A stretch of DNA of 64,000 bases from G963674955 sp963674955 (lineage in GTDB: Bacteria; Desulfobacterota; Desulfovibrionia; Desulfovibrionales; Desulfovibrionaceae). The notes beneath the pieces are model-generated. The model saw only the letters and a program-made list of their open reading frames with translations, had not been told where the DNA came from and did not search any database. Where the stretch lies: contig CAXXKR010000004.1 in NCBI GenBank assembly GCA_963674955.2, positions 992,001-1,056,000 of the forward strand, written 5' to 3'. A program made the translations under genes and the position numbers. Positions 52,143 through 60,942 of this stretch are shown here, piece after piece; the first letter of the stretch is position 1, and the number at the start of each line of letters is the position of its first letter.

Positions 52143-53546
52143 CTATTTCTTTCGCCGGGCGATCTCCCTGGCCGGGATAATGCCCGTGGCGGCAGCGGAA
52201 ACAATGTTTCCGGCCACTCCCGGACCGTCTCCGGCCACGAACAATCCCTGGATTCCGGTTTCCAGGACCTTGCTGGTGTCCACCTGGGTGGCGAAAAACT
52301 TTATTTCAGGGGCGTAGAGCAAGGTCTCGTCGTTGGAAACCCCCGGCACCACCTGATTCAGTTGCTCAAGGCCTTCCACGAGATTGGTCAAAATGCGCTC
52401 AGGCAAGGCCATTGCTATGTCGCCGCAGGTCACATTCTTCATGGTCGGTTCGATATAGCTGTGCTTGATCCTGTTCCAGGTGCTTCTGCGTCCGCGCTTG
52501 AGATCGCCGAAGCGTTGCAGGATGGGCTTGCCGCCGCCGATAAGGGTGGCAAGTCGGCCTATGGATTCGCCGTAGCTCTGGTTGTCGGTCACCGGCTCGT
52601 TGAGCACCACCTTGGACAGAAAGGCGAAATTGGTGTTCTCGGATTTCCTGTCCATGTAGGCGTGGCCGTTGACGCAGACGAAATCCTGATAGTTTTCCAG
52701 GGCCACGTATCCGCCCTGGTTGGTGCAAAAGGTCCTGGTCTCGTCGTCGTATTTTGAGGTGCGGATGAAAAACGTCGGGTCGTAGATTATGGAGCACAGG
52801 TCCTGGGTGATCTCCTTGTGCACCTCCACGCGCACGCCGACCTCGATTCCGCGCTGGGACAGGCCCAGTCCGTGGCTTTTGGCCAGAGAGCCGACCCACT
52901 CCGCGCCTGCCCTGCCCGGAGCGAGTATGACGTTTTCGGCCCGGTATTCGGCCCGGCTGGTGGTCACGCCGACCACGCGCCCCTTTTCCACAAGGATGTC
53001 CTTGACATCCTCGGAGGTGTGCATGGTCACGCCGTTGTTGCGGATGTAGTCGGCCATGCCCGCTATGTGATTTGGCAGCTTGTCGCTGCCCAGATGTTTC
53101 TGCTTGATGACCAGAAGGTCTATGCCGTGTTTCCTGGCTTCCTTGCGAATGGCCTTGGCCGCGTCCATGTCTGTAGGATAGACTTGGCCGTCCATGCCGA
53201 AACGGTTGAAGATTTCCTCCGTCTCGTCAATAAGCCGCATGGCCTTGGACGGGCTCAGGAACTGGGTCAGGTCGGTCTTGCCGAGCTTGTGGATGTAGTT
53301 GAGCTTGCCGTCGGAAAAAAGTCCCGCGCCGCCCTCGCCGCAAAGGATGTTGCAGGGCCTGCACTTGATGCAGGGGCTGTCCCCGGCGATGGGGCACTCG
53401 CGGTTCAGCGACCGTTTGCCCTTTTCAATGACCAGCACGTCAAGGCCGGTATGCTCGGCCAGATAGTAGGATGCGAAAAGTCCTGCCGGACCGGCACCCA
53501 CTATTATCACGTCGAATTCGGTTTTCGTCTGCTTGGTCGGCGCCAT
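52143..53546 (-). CDS. FAD-dependent dehydrogenase (COG2509 type)
   Basis: A 467-residue flavoprotein: N-terminal dinucleotide-binding motif IIVGAGPAGLFASYYLAE, then a cysteine cluster (CPIAGDSPCIKCRPCNILCGEGGAG, residues 51-75; five cysteines), ENVILAPGRAGAEWV, and the C-terminal FAD motif LFVAGDGPGVAGNIVSAAATG. It matches the uncharacterised COG2509 family. The cysteines suggest an iron-sulfur or redox centre near the flavin, but I know of no experimental support. Substrate unknown. It is the only gene between the sigma-54 activator and the orphan flagellar gene. Confidence 0.85.
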   Translation of the reverse strand: MAPTKQTKTEFDVIIVGAGPAGLFASYYLAEHTGLDVLVIEKGKRSLNRECPIAGDSPCIKCRPCNILCGEGGAGLFSDGKLNYIHKLGKTDLTQFLSPSKAMRLIDETEEIFNRFGMDGQVYPTDMDAAKAIRKEARKHGIDLLVIKQKHLGSDKLPNHIAGMADYIRNNGVTMHTSEDVKDILVEKGRVVGVTTSRAEYRAENVILAPGRAGAEWVGSLAKSHGLGLSQRGIEVGVRVEVHKEITQDLCSIIYDPTFFIRTSKYDDETRTFCTNQGGYVALENYQDFVCVNGHAYMDRKSENTNFAFLSKVVLNEPVTDNQSYGESIGRLATLIGGGKPILQRFGDLKRGRRSTWNRIKHSYIEPTMKNVTCGDIAMALPERILTNLVEGLEQLNQVVPGVSNDETLLYAPEIKFFATQVDTSKVLETGIQGLFVAGDGPGVAGNIVSAAATGIIPAREIARRKK

Positions 53547-53655
53547 TCATATCTCCTGGGCGTGGGACAAGGGCGTCCGTGCAGACGCAATGGTTCCCAA
53601 TCGGATTCTTTTCTTTAACATCGTCTGGATCAATCTTCTGAAGGTTGGGAAGGAG

Positions 53656-54036
53656 TCAGATCATCATGTCCATCAGGTAACCTGTGGTCTGATCCCAGTT
53701 GCGCACGGCCGCGACGTTGGCGGAAAAGGCGTTCTGGGTTCTGATCATGCCGGTCATTTCGGTGGCGATGTCGGTGTTGCTGCCCTCCACGTAACCGGGC
53801 ACTCCCACCATCATCCCGGACTCGTTCATCCCGGGAATGGTGGCGGGAACGAGCGGCCCGTCGGCTGTGGATCGTGTGATGTCCTGGATACGCACACCGT
53901 ATCCTTCGTCGCCGGTTTCCAGATGCACCCGGCTGGACTGAAACTCGTCCGTGTTCACGTTGGCCACATTGTTGGCCGTGACGTTCTGTTCCACTCCGAA
54001 AGCGGACAGGGCCTGAATATTGGCGTCAATTCTCAC
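53656..54036 (-). CDS. Orphan flagellar basal-body rod-like protein
   Basis: A 126-residue protein. The N-terminus SAFGVEQNVTANNVANVNTDEFQSSRV is the flagellar rod/hook family signature, and the C-terminus GSNTDIATEMTGMIRTQNAFSANVAAV resembles the FlgBCFG C-terminal domain. It joins the two conserved ends with only a short middle, so it is about half the size of FlgF/FlgG and near FlgC in length. It is 18 kb from the flagellar block. It may be a minor rod/adaptor subunit; FlgC proper is probably elsewhere. Confidence 0.78.
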   Translation of the reverse strand: MRIDANIQALSAFGVEQNVTANNVANVNTDEFQSSRVHLETGDEGYGVRIQDITRSTADGPLVPATIPGMNESGMMVGVPGYVEGSNTDIATEMTGMIRTQNAFSANVAAVRNWDQTTGYLMDMMI

Positions 54037-54084
54037 AATTCACCTCTGGCCGACTTGCGGCCGACAGCCTCCGGCCAAGGACCG

Positions 54085-54105
54085 AAACAGCGTTGCCCGC
54101 TGTTT
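54085..54105 (-). terminator. Hairpin after folE2
   Basis: AAACAGCG (54085-54092) and CGCTGTTT (54098-54105) enclose a 5-nt loop; on the minus strand it is followed by only CGGT, so termination would be weak. Confidence 0.4.
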
Positions 54106-54120
54106 TCCCTATTAAGGAAT

Positions 54121-54909
54121 TTAGCCCTTTTTCAAACTTCTTTCAATAGATGAATATGCCGAGTGGTCGTGGATGGATTCGAAGCTCTCAACCTCCACCT
54201 TGAACCAGGTAATCTGGGGATGGTCGGCCAGCCCCTTGGCCGCCGTGCGAACCACGTCCTCCACAAAGCAGGGATTGGCAAAGGCCGCCTCGGTCACGAA
54301 CTTCTCGTCCTCGCGCTTGAGCAGGGAGTAGACTGGGGACGATCCGGCGGCCTCGGCCAGTTCGATGAGGTCCTCCAGCCAGAGAAATCCCTTGTACCGG
54401 GCCATGACACTGACCATGGCCCGCTGGCTGTGCGCCCCCTCGTCGCTGATGGCCTTGGAACAGGGACAAACCGTCATGATCGGCACTTCCACACCCAGGG
54501 TGAAATCCAGTCTTCCGTCCTGGTATTCCCCGATCACACTGCAGGTATAACTCATCAGCCCTTTGCTCCCGCTCATGGGCGACGACTGGCGCAGAAAGTA
54601 GGGAAAAACAAAACGGGCAAAGGCCTTCCTGGCCTGAAGACGCTTGGCTATGTCCGAAAGAAGACCCTTGAACGAAGCATAGCTTAGGTCCTCGGACCAG
54701 TCCTCAAGGGCCTCCACGAAACGGCTCATGTGCGTGCCCTTGAACTCCGCAGGGAGATCAACGGACAAATCCACGCTGGCCACGGTATGCTGGGTGCCGG
54801 ACTCCCTGTCCCGGACCACCAGGGGCAGCCTGAGTCCCTTGACCCCTACGCGGTCTATGGGCAACGAGACGTCCGAAGGCCCGCTCTGTACGTCCTGCAT
54901 GGGCTTCAT
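54121..54909 (-). CDS. folE2: GTP cyclohydrolase FolE2
   Basis: A 262-residue FolE2 (COG1469): LDFTLGVEVPIMTVCPCSKAISDEGAHSQRA with the metal-binding Cys and the SDEGAHSQR signature, and FVEDVVRTAAKGLADHP, ESFESIHDHSAY. It makes 7,8-dihydroneopterin triphosphate from GTP for folate and queuosine synthesis, and can use metals other than zinc. Its ATG directly abuts the nikR stop codon, so translation is coupled. Linkage to a metal regulator is in line with a metal-flexible enzyme. Confidence 0.95.
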   Translation of the reverse strand: MKPMQDVQSGPSDVSLPIDRVGVKGLRLPLVVRDRESGTQHTVASVDLSVDLPAEFKGTHMSRFVEALEDWSEDLSYASFKGLLSDIAKRLQARKAFARFVFPYFLRQSSPMSGSKGLMSYTCSVIGEYQDGRLDFTLGVEVPIMTVCPCSKAISDEGAHSQRAMVSVMARYKGFLWLEDLIELAEAAGSSPVYSLLKREDEKFVTEAAFANPCFVEDVVRTAAKGLADHPQITWFKVEVESFESIHDHSAYSSIERSLKKG

Positions 54910-55329
54910 TTAAGTAAGTTCATGCCCGGTGGTGGTCAGGCCGAGATTGCCGTGCTTCACTCCCTTGGTGGAGATGAGCCTCTGCCCCAGGGACTTGATC
55001 TTTTCGGCCTCGCCCTTGAGCACCAGCACTTCAAGGCAGTTGTGATGATCCAGGTGCACGTGCAGGGTGGAAAGGATCACTTCGTGGACCTCGTGCTGAA
55101 TCTCGGTCAGCTTCTGTGCCAGACCGCTCTGGTGGTGGTCGTAGACCATGGACAGGGTTCCCGCCAGCTCGCCGCTGGACTGTTCCCACTCCTGCTGCAC
55201 CAGCTTGTTGCGGATCAGGTCCCTGATGGCCTCGGATCTGGTCTGGTAGCTTTTTTCATCGCACAGCTTGTCGAACTTGGTCAGAAGATCGGAATCAAGC
55301 GATACACCGAATCGAATGGTCTTGCCCAT
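54910..55329 (-). CDS. nikR: Nickel-responsive regulator NikR
   Basis: A 139-residue NikR: an N-terminal ribbon-helix-helix (KTIRFGVSLDSDLLTKFDKL, RSEAIRDLIRNKL) and a C-terminal ACT-like nickel domain with H79, H90, H92 and C98 in the exact spacing of the square-planar nickel site (HVHLDHHNCLE). Without nickel it leaves DNA; with nickel it represses nickel uptake. GGAGG precedes the ATG at 55329; the longer frame from 55344 starts before that site. It is followed by folE2 with no gap, and the nickel transport operon is not in the window. Confidence 0.93.
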   Translation of the reverse strand: MGKTIRFGVSLDSDLLTKFDKLCDEKSYQTRSEAIRDLIRNKLVQQEWEQSSGELAGTLSMVYDHHQSGLAQKLTEIQHEVHEVILSTLHVHLDHHNCLEVLVLKGEAEKIKSLGQRLISTKGVKHGNLGLTTTGHELT

Positions 55330-55353
55330 GTCTGCCTCCAGCAATAGGTTTGT

Positions 55354-56016
55354 TCAAGGTCTGGTCATGCTCCAGATGTTGACCGTGGCGTTCTGCCCGC
55401 CAAAGGACTCCTTCCCGGTCTGAACCTTTTCCACCTGAAACCCGCTCTTTTGGAGCCTGTCCCATACGGGTCCGGATACGTTCCGTTCCTGGTCCGCAAT
55501 CCAGATGACGCCGCCGGGAGCCAAAGCCCATTTGAAAAAATCACGCAGCGGCTCGAAAAAACGCTTCTCGTAAAAAATATCCCCGCCCCAGATGAAGGAA
55601 CAGGATTTTTCCTTGATTCCCGACATTCGCCAGTCCATCTGAGTCCACAAGGGACTTTCAACACGGTTGAGCACGGTGTTGATCCGCGCCCACTCAAGGG
55701 CTTCCAGTTCATAATCCAGGGCCAGCACCTTCGCCCCCATGTCGGCGGCAACAAGGGCGGTCAGGCCCAGGCCGCAGCCAACGTCCAGACATATCCGGTC
55801 CCTGATCCGGTCCCTGTTGGCGTTCAGCCACTTGGCCAGGGCCAGGCTTGAGGGCCATATCTCGGCCCAGTAGGGCAGCCTTTCGTCGTCACCCAAATCA
55901 GCGCCGATGCTTTCCCACAGGGTCTCAAGATCTGCGGTGCGCCTGATTGTCCAGATCCGCCCGTTCAACGAAATCTCCAGGCTCCGCCCTTCATTTTCAG
56001 TGCTATTGCTGTTCAT
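55354..56016 (-). CDS. Class I SAM-dependent methyltransferase (METTL21/ETFB-type)
   Basis: A 220-residue methyltransferase: W-rich N-terminal LPYWAEIWPSSLALAKWL, motif I ICLDVGCGLGLTALVAADMGAKVLALDYELEALEWA with the GxGxG and acidic Asp, and FIWGGDIFYEKRFFEPL as motif IV. It matches the lysine/nicotinamide methyltransferase-like group (METTL21, ETFB-KMT). The ATG at 56016 is tentative; the 21 residues before it look non-coding. It is 24 bp before nikR and is first of the operon with folE2. Likely substrate: a protein lysine or a small amine. Confidence 0.8.
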   Translation of the reverse strand: MNSNSTENEGRSLEISLNGRIWTIRRTADLETLWESIGADLGDDERLPYWAEIWPSSLALAKWLNANRDRIRDRICLDVGCGLGLTALVAADMGAKVLALDYELEALEWARINTVLNRVESPLWTQMDWRMSGIKEKSCSFIWGGDIFYEKRFFEPLRDFFKWALAPGGVIWIADQERNVSGPVWDRLQKSGFQVEKVQTGKESFGGQNATVNIWSMTRP

Positions 56017-56271
56017 CTGCGTTATGTTGTCCAAAAAATTCGGGCCGCACACTATGTTAAGGCAAAATAACAAGGGCATAGTGTTATTGGCAAGCGTTTT
56101 TTTGTCATCACTAATGCCTTCTGCGACAACCCGGTGACACGCATTGCTCTTGTTTCCTTCCGCCCGGCATGGCCGCCCATTTGAAATTAAGGCTAAAATT
56201 AGGGTTCAATTTCCAAAAAAGGAATGATAACAAGATGCACCCAAAGCAACCAAGCACAACCAGGAGGAAAC

Positions 56272-56652
56272 ATGATTCCCCAGGATTTACTTTACGACAA
56301 GACCCATGAATGGGCAAAGATCGAAGGCGAGATCGTGACCATTGGCATCACCCACTTTGCCCAGGAACAGCTCGGCGATCTCACCTACGTCGAGCTGCCC
56401 GACGTCGGCGACACTTTCAGCCAGGGCAATGAAATCGGGTCCGTGGAATCCGTCAAGGCAGCCAGCGAAATCTACACTCCCGTGGCCGGAGAGGTCGTGG
56501 AAGTCAACGAGGCTCTGGAAGACGCGCCCGAAAAGGTCAACGAAGAGCCGTACGGCGCTGGCTGGCTGTTGAAATTCAAGGTCTCGCAGGCCCCTGAGGG
56601 GCTGCTCACGGCCGACGAGTACCAGATATTCATCGAATCGGAAGCACACTAA
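56272..56652 (+). CDS. gcvH: Glycine cleavage system H protein
   Basis: A 126-residue GcvH with the lipoyl-attachment Lys62 in IGSVESVKAASEIYTPVAGEV and the GWLLKFKV ending. It carries the aminomethyl group between the P, T and L proteins. ATG 56272 follows AGGAGG by 5 bases; a longer frame from 56224 has no ribosome-binding site. No glycine riboswitch is seen upstream. It is first in the operon gcvH-gcvPA-gcvPB-lpd. Confidence 0.96.
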   Translation: MIPQDLLYDKTHEWAKIEGEIVTIGITHFAQEQLGDLTYVELPDVGDTFSQGNEIGSVESVKAASEIYTPVAGEVVEVNEALEDAPEKVNEEPYGAGWLLKFKVSQAPEGLLTADEYQIFIESEAH

Positions 56653-56673
56653 CTCCCAAGGAGTATCCCGGCA

Positions 56674-58008
56674 ATGCCCTTTGTCCCACATACCCCGGAC
56701 GAGATTCGGGAAATGCTCGAAGTCATAGGCGTGGACTCGGTGGCGGACCTCTTTGCCGAAATCGGCCCGGAGATGCAGCCCAAGAGCTTTGACCTGGCCA
56801 ACGGCAAAAGCGAAATGGAAGTGCTGGAGCACATGGAACGCCTGGCCGACAGGAACCTGAGCGATCAGTTCAGCTTTCTCGGAGCGGGATTCTACGACCA
56901 CCACATCCCGGCGGCCGTCGGAGCGCTTACCTCGCGCAGTGAATTCTACACGGCCTACACCCCGTATCAGCCCGAGGCGGCCCAAGGCACCCTGCAGGCC
57001 ATATTCGAATACCAGACCGCCATGACCCGAATCATGGGCATGGAATGCGCCAACGCTTCGGTATATGACGGCGGCACCGCCCTGTACGAAGCGGCCATGA
57101 TGGCCGTGCGCAAGACCAAGCGCAACAGACTTGTGGTCAGCGAAGGGCTGAACCCCATCTACAGGGTCATGCTCGACTCCTACACCACCAACCTGAACCT
57201 TGAACTGATCACCGTGCCCCACGTCAAGGGGCAGACCGACGCGGCCGGGCTGATGAAGGCCCTGGACGACAACACGGCGGCAGTGCTGGTCCAGAACCCC
57301 AATTTCTTCGGCAGCGTCAATGACTTCAGCGACCTCTTCGCCGCCGCCAAGGAAAAGAAGGCCGTATCCATCATTTCCGCCTACCCTGTGTTGCAGTCGG
57401 TGCTCAAGACCCCCGGCGAAATGCAGGCCGACATCGCAGTGGCCGAAGGCCAAAGCCTTGGACTGCCCCTTTCATTCGGCGGCCCCTATCTCGGCGTCAT
57501 GACCTGCACCAAGGCCATGATCCGCCAGATGCCAGGACGCATAGCCGGACGCACCCAGGACGATCAGGGGCGCACCGGATATGTGCTGACTCTGCAAGCC
57601 CGTGAGCAGCACATCCGCCGCCAAAGGGCCACGTCCAACATCTGCTCCAATCAGGCCCTGTGCGCCCTGCGCGCCCTGATTCACGTCTGCCTGCTGGGAC
57701 AGGAAGGACTCAGGCGGACCGCCCAGACAAGCATCGAACGCGCCCATTACGCGGCCAAGCGCCTGAGCTCCATCCCCGGAGTGGAGCTGCTCACCGACGG
57801 CCCCTTCGGCAACGAATTCGCCGTCACCCTGCCCGTAAATGCCTTCGAGGTCATCGACGCGCTCACCGGGCGCGGCATCGTGCCGGGCTTTCCCCTGGGA
57901 CGCTATTACAAGGGTCTGGAGAACGGGCTGCTCGTGGCCTGCACCGAAAAGAACACAAAGGAACAAATCGGCATATTCGCCGAGATGCTGCAAGGTATTC
58001 TGTCATGA
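56674..58008 (+). CDS. gcvPA: Glycine dehydrogenase (decarboxylating) subunit 1
   Basis: A 444-residue GcvPA (P-protein alpha of the two-subunit type): HTPDEIREMLEVIGVDSVADLFAEI at the N-terminus, LGAGFYDHHIPAAVGALTSRSEFYTAYTPYQPE, and GRTQDDQGRTGYVLTLQAREQHIRRQRATSNICSNQAL near 310-347. Together with GcvPB it decarboxylates glycine with PLP. The stop overlaps the gcvPB start (ATGA). Confidence 0.96.
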   Translation: MPFVPHTPDEIREMLEVIGVDSVADLFAEIGPEMQPKSFDLANGKSEMEVLEHMERLADRNLSDQFSFLGAGFYDHHIPAAVGALTSRSEFYTAYTPYQPEAAQGTLQAIFEYQTAMTRIMGMECANASVYDGGTALYEAAMMAVRKTKRNRLVVSEGLNPIYRVMLDSYTTNLNLELITVPHVKGQTDAAGLMKALDDNTAAVLVQNPNFFGSVNDFSDLFAAAKEKKAVSIISAYPVLQSVLKTPGEMQADIAVAEGQSLGLPLSFGGPYLGVMTCTKAMIRQMPGRIAGRTQDDQGRTGYVLTLQAREQHIRRQRATSNICSNQALCALRALIHVCLLGQEGLRRTAQTSIERAHYAAKRLSSIPGVELLTDGPFGNEFAVTLPVNAFEVIDALTGRGIVPGFPLGRYYKGLENGLLVACTEKNTKEQIGIFAEMLQGILS

Positions 58009-59450
58009 AGACCATATACGACAAGTCGATCCCCGGGCGCGAAGGCGTCTGGCCCAGAAAGCCCGAAGGCGTTCTTGAGGATTTCATCCCCGGAAACCTG
58101 CTGAGGTCCGGAGACACGAACCTGCCTTCGGTTTCCGAGCTTGACGTGGTCCGCCACTTCACCAGGCTCTCCCAGAAAAACTATGGCGTGGACGGGAATT
58201 TCTACCCCCTCGGTTCCTGCACCATGAAATACAACCCCAAGTTCACGGAAACCGTGGCCGCAATGCCCGGATTCACCAGGCTGCATCCGGTCCTGCCCCA
58301 GCTCAAGGGAGCGGGCAGGCTCTGCCAGGGAGCGCTGGGGGTCATGCACGACCTGGAAAAGATGCTCTGTGAAATCTGCGGCATGGCCGCCTTTACCCTG
58401 CATCCCATGGCCGGCGCCCACGGCGAACTGACCGGAGCCATGATCATGGCCGCCTATCATAAGGACAAGGGCAACAATAAGACCAAAATCATCTGCCCGG
58501 ACTCGGCCCACGGCACCAACCCCGCTTCCGCCGCCATCGCCGGTTTCGACGTTGTGAACATCGACTCCAAGGACGGCATTGTCGATCCCGAAGCCCTGCG
58601 CGAAGTGCTTGACGACGAGGTGGCGGGCATGATGATGACCTGCCCCAACACACTCGGCCTTTTCGAGCGCAACCTGCCTGAAATCGTGGACATGCTCCGG
58701 GAAGTGGACGCCCTGCTCTATTACGACGGCGCGAACCTGAACGCGGTCATGGGCAAGATGCGCGTGGGCGACGTGGGCTTCGACGTGGTTCACCTGAACC
58801 TGCACAAGACGTTCGCCACGCCCCACGGCGGCGGCGGTCCCGGTTCCGGTCCGGTCGGCGTCTGCAAAAGGCTGGAACCATATCTGCCCATCTCCCGCGT
58901 GGCCAAGCTGGAAGACGGCCAGTATTTTCTGGACTACGACTACCCCAAATCCATCGGCTACGTGGCCCCGTTCTACGGAAACTTCGGGGTGGCCCTCAAG
59001 GCCTACGCCTACATCCTGCGGCTGGGCCGCGATGGCCTGACCAGGGCCACGGAAGGCGCGGTCCTGGCGGCCAACTACATGCGCAAGAGGCTGGAGGACT
59101 ACCTGCAGGTCCCCTACAACCGAATCTGCATGCACGAATTCGTGGCCTCGGCGGTCAAGCAGGCGGAAAAAGGCGTCCGCGCCCTGGACATTGCCAAGGC
59201 GCTCCTGGACAGAGGCTATCACGCCCCCACCGTTTACTTCCCGCTGATCATCAAGGAAGCCATCATGGTCGAACCCACCGAGACGGAAAACAAGGAAACC
59301 CTGGACAAATTCGTGGACGATCTCATTGAGATAGCCAAGCTGGCCGATTCCGATCCCGAAAGCCTGCAGGCCGCGCCCGTCAGCCTGCCCGTGGGTCGCC
59401 TGGACGAGACCAAGGCCGCCAGGGCAATGGAACTGACCGATGACCTATGA
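58005..59450 (+). CDS. gcvPB: Glycine dehydrogenase (decarboxylating) subunit 2
   Basis: A 481-residue GcvPB: QKNYGVDGNFYPLGSCTMKYNPK, CGMAAFTLHPMAGAHGELTG, DSAHGTNPASAAIAGF and the PLP-binding Lys268 in HLNLHKTFATPHGGGGPG. It starts at 58005, overlapping gcvPA by 4 bp. A longer in-frame extension to 57660 overlaps gcvPA in another frame and lacks family similarity. It overlaps lpd by 11 bp. Confidence 0.97.
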   Translation: MKTIYDKSIPGREGVWPRKPEGVLEDFIPGNLLRSGDTNLPSVSELDVVRHFTRLSQKNYGVDGNFYPLGSCTMKYNPKFTETVAAMPGFTRLHPVLPQLKGAGRLCQGALGVMHDLEKMLCEICGMAAFTLHPMAGAHGELTGAMIMAAYHKDKGNNKTKIICPDSAHGTNPASAAIAGFDVVNIDSKDGIVDPEALREVLDDEVAGMMMTCPNTLGLFERNLPEIVDMLREVDALLYYDGANLNAVMGKMRVGDVGFDVVHLNLHKTFATPHGGGGPGSGPVGVCKRLEPYLPISRVAKLEDGQYFLDYDYPKSIGYVAPFYGNFGVALKAYAYILRLGRDGLTRATEGAVLAANYMRKRLEDYLQVPYNRICMHEFVASAVKQAEKGVRALDIAKALLDRGYHAPTVYFPLIIKEAIMVEPTETENKETLDKFVDDLIEIAKLADSDPESLQAAPVSLPVGRLDETKAARAMELTDDL

Positions 59451-60798
59451 TCTCGTGGTGTTGGGGGCCGGGCCGGGAGGCTATGACGCCGCCGTCCTGG
59501 CCGCCGGACGCGGATTGAAGACCGCGCTCATTGAAAAGGACGAGATGGGCGGAACCTGTCTGAACCGGGGCTGCATCCCCACCAAGCTCATGCTCGGAGC
59601 CACTTCCTCCCTGGAGGAAGTGGCCAACCAGTCCAAGGTCAAGATCATTTCCGGCGACATAGCCGTGGACTTTCCGGCCGTGCAAAGACGCAAGGAGCGG
59701 CTGCTGGGCGCGACGCGCAAGGCCATGTCCCAGCGGCTGAAAAACCTCGGCGCGGACCTGTTTCCAGGCCGGGGCAGTCTTGCCGGACCGGAAAACATCG
59801 AAATCGTCTCGGACAATGGCCAGGAAACAGTCCAGTTCAAGAACCTGATCATCGCCACAGGCTCCAGCCCGTCCTCATTTCCGGGCATGGCTCCTGACGG
59901 CGACGCGGTCATCGACTCCACAGGTTTCCTGAAACTCGAAGACATCCCCAAAAGCCTGATCGTCATCGGCGCGGGCTACATCGGCCTGGAGATGGCCCAG
60001 ATCGCCCACCGGCTGGGAGCGGACATCACCATACTGGACTATGCCGAACGCATGGCCCCCATGGAAGACCCGGAGGTCTCCAAGGCCCTGCAATCCTCAT
60101 TCAAGCGCAGGAAATGGGACATCCGTCTGGGAGTCAAGGTTTCCTCGGTGGCCACCAAAAGCGGCAAGGCCCTGCTGACCCTGGACACAGGCGAGGAGCT
60201 TGAAGCCGACAAGGCCCTTGTGGCCGTGGGGCGCAGACCAAACACCGGCGACCTCGGACTGGAAAAGGCGGGAATCGAAACATCCGGCCCCGGCTGGATC
60301 AACGTGGACCGGAATCTCGCGGCCGCTCCCGGCATCTACGCCGTGGGCGATGTCAACGGCAGGGCCATGCTGGCCCATGCGGCCTCGCATCAGGCCCACT
60401 ACGTGGTGAGCCGCATTGCCGGGGAAAACGACAATCCCTACTCCGCATCGGTCCCCAGCGTGCTCTACGGCTCTCCGGAGGCCATGTGCGTGGGCGCAAA
60501 GGCCCACGAACTGAAGGACAAGGGCGAACCCTGCCTGGTTTCCAGCTTTCAACTGGCGGCCAGCCCAATGGCCCAGGCCCATGCGGCCACCCAGGGCTTC
60601 GTAAAGGTCGTCTGGTCCGGAGACAGGATTGTCGGAGTCACCGCGGTGGGCCACGACGTTTCGCGCCTGACCACGGCGGCGGGCATGATGGTCGAACAGG
60701 GCTGGACCGTGAAGGACGCGGAAAAGTTCATATTTCACCACCCCTCGCTGGACGAAATGCTCAAGGAAGCCATTCTGTCCGAACAAAGGGAAGCCTGA
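59440..60798 (+). CDS. lpd: Dihydrolipoyl dehydrogenase
   Basis: A 452-residue class I flavoprotein disulfide reductase: FAD motif VVLGAGPGGYDAAVLAA, redox disulfide GGTCLNRGCIPTK, NAD motif VIGAGYIGLEMAQIAHRLG, GIYAVGDVNGRAMLAHAA, and the C-terminal HHPSLDE where most family members have HxHPTxxE. It reoxidises the lipoyl group of GcvH. It overlaps gcvPB by 11 bp, so it is dedicated to glycine cleavage here rather than to a 2-oxoacid dehydrogenase. Confidence 0.95.
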   Translation: MTYDLVVLGAGPGGYDAAVLAAGRGLKTALIEKDEMGGTCLNRGCIPTKLMLGATSSLEEVANQSKVKIISGDIAVDFPAVQRRKERLLGATRKAMSQRLKNLGADLFPGRGSLAGPENIEIVSDNGQETVQFKNLIIATGSSPSSFPGMAPDGDAVIDSTGFLKLEDIPKSLIVIGAGYIGLEMAQIAHRLGADITILDYAERMAPMEDPEVSKALQSSFKRRKWDIRLGVKVSSVATKSGKALLTLDTGEELEADKALVAVGRRPNTGDLGLEKAGIETSGPGWINVDRNLAAAPGIYAVGDVNGRAMLAHAASHQAHYVVSRIAGENDNPYSASVPSVLYGSPEAMCVGAKAHELKDKGEPCLVSSFQLAASPMAQAHAATQGFVKVVWSGDRIVGVTAVGHDVSRLTTAAGMMVEQGWTVKDAEKFIFHHPSLDEMLKEAILSEQREA

Positions 60799-60850
60799 GG
60801 GCTTAAAGAATATCTCTTAGCAAAAGACCCAAATGGCTTGAACGCGAAAC

Positions 60851-60904
60851 GCAAAAAAGGCTCAAGTCCGGTGTGCGCAAAAGATGCACGGGGATTTGAG
60901 CCTT
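60851..60904 (-). terminator. Terminator after the ClC gene
   Basis: A 13-bp stem (60857-60869 with 60892-60904) reads on the minus strand as AAGGCTCAAATCC...GGACTTGAGCCTT followed by TTTTGCG. The loop itself can form a small hairpin. It lies between convergent lpd and the ClC gene and is oriented for the latter. Confidence 0.8.
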
Positions 60905-60942
60905 GTCACGCAACACAGCGCTCAAGCCTTGGAAGACGGCAA

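Noticed and set aside
56080..56271. Possible glycine riboswitch upstream of gcvH
   Set aside because: The conserved tandem aptamer segments are not visible and the space is short.
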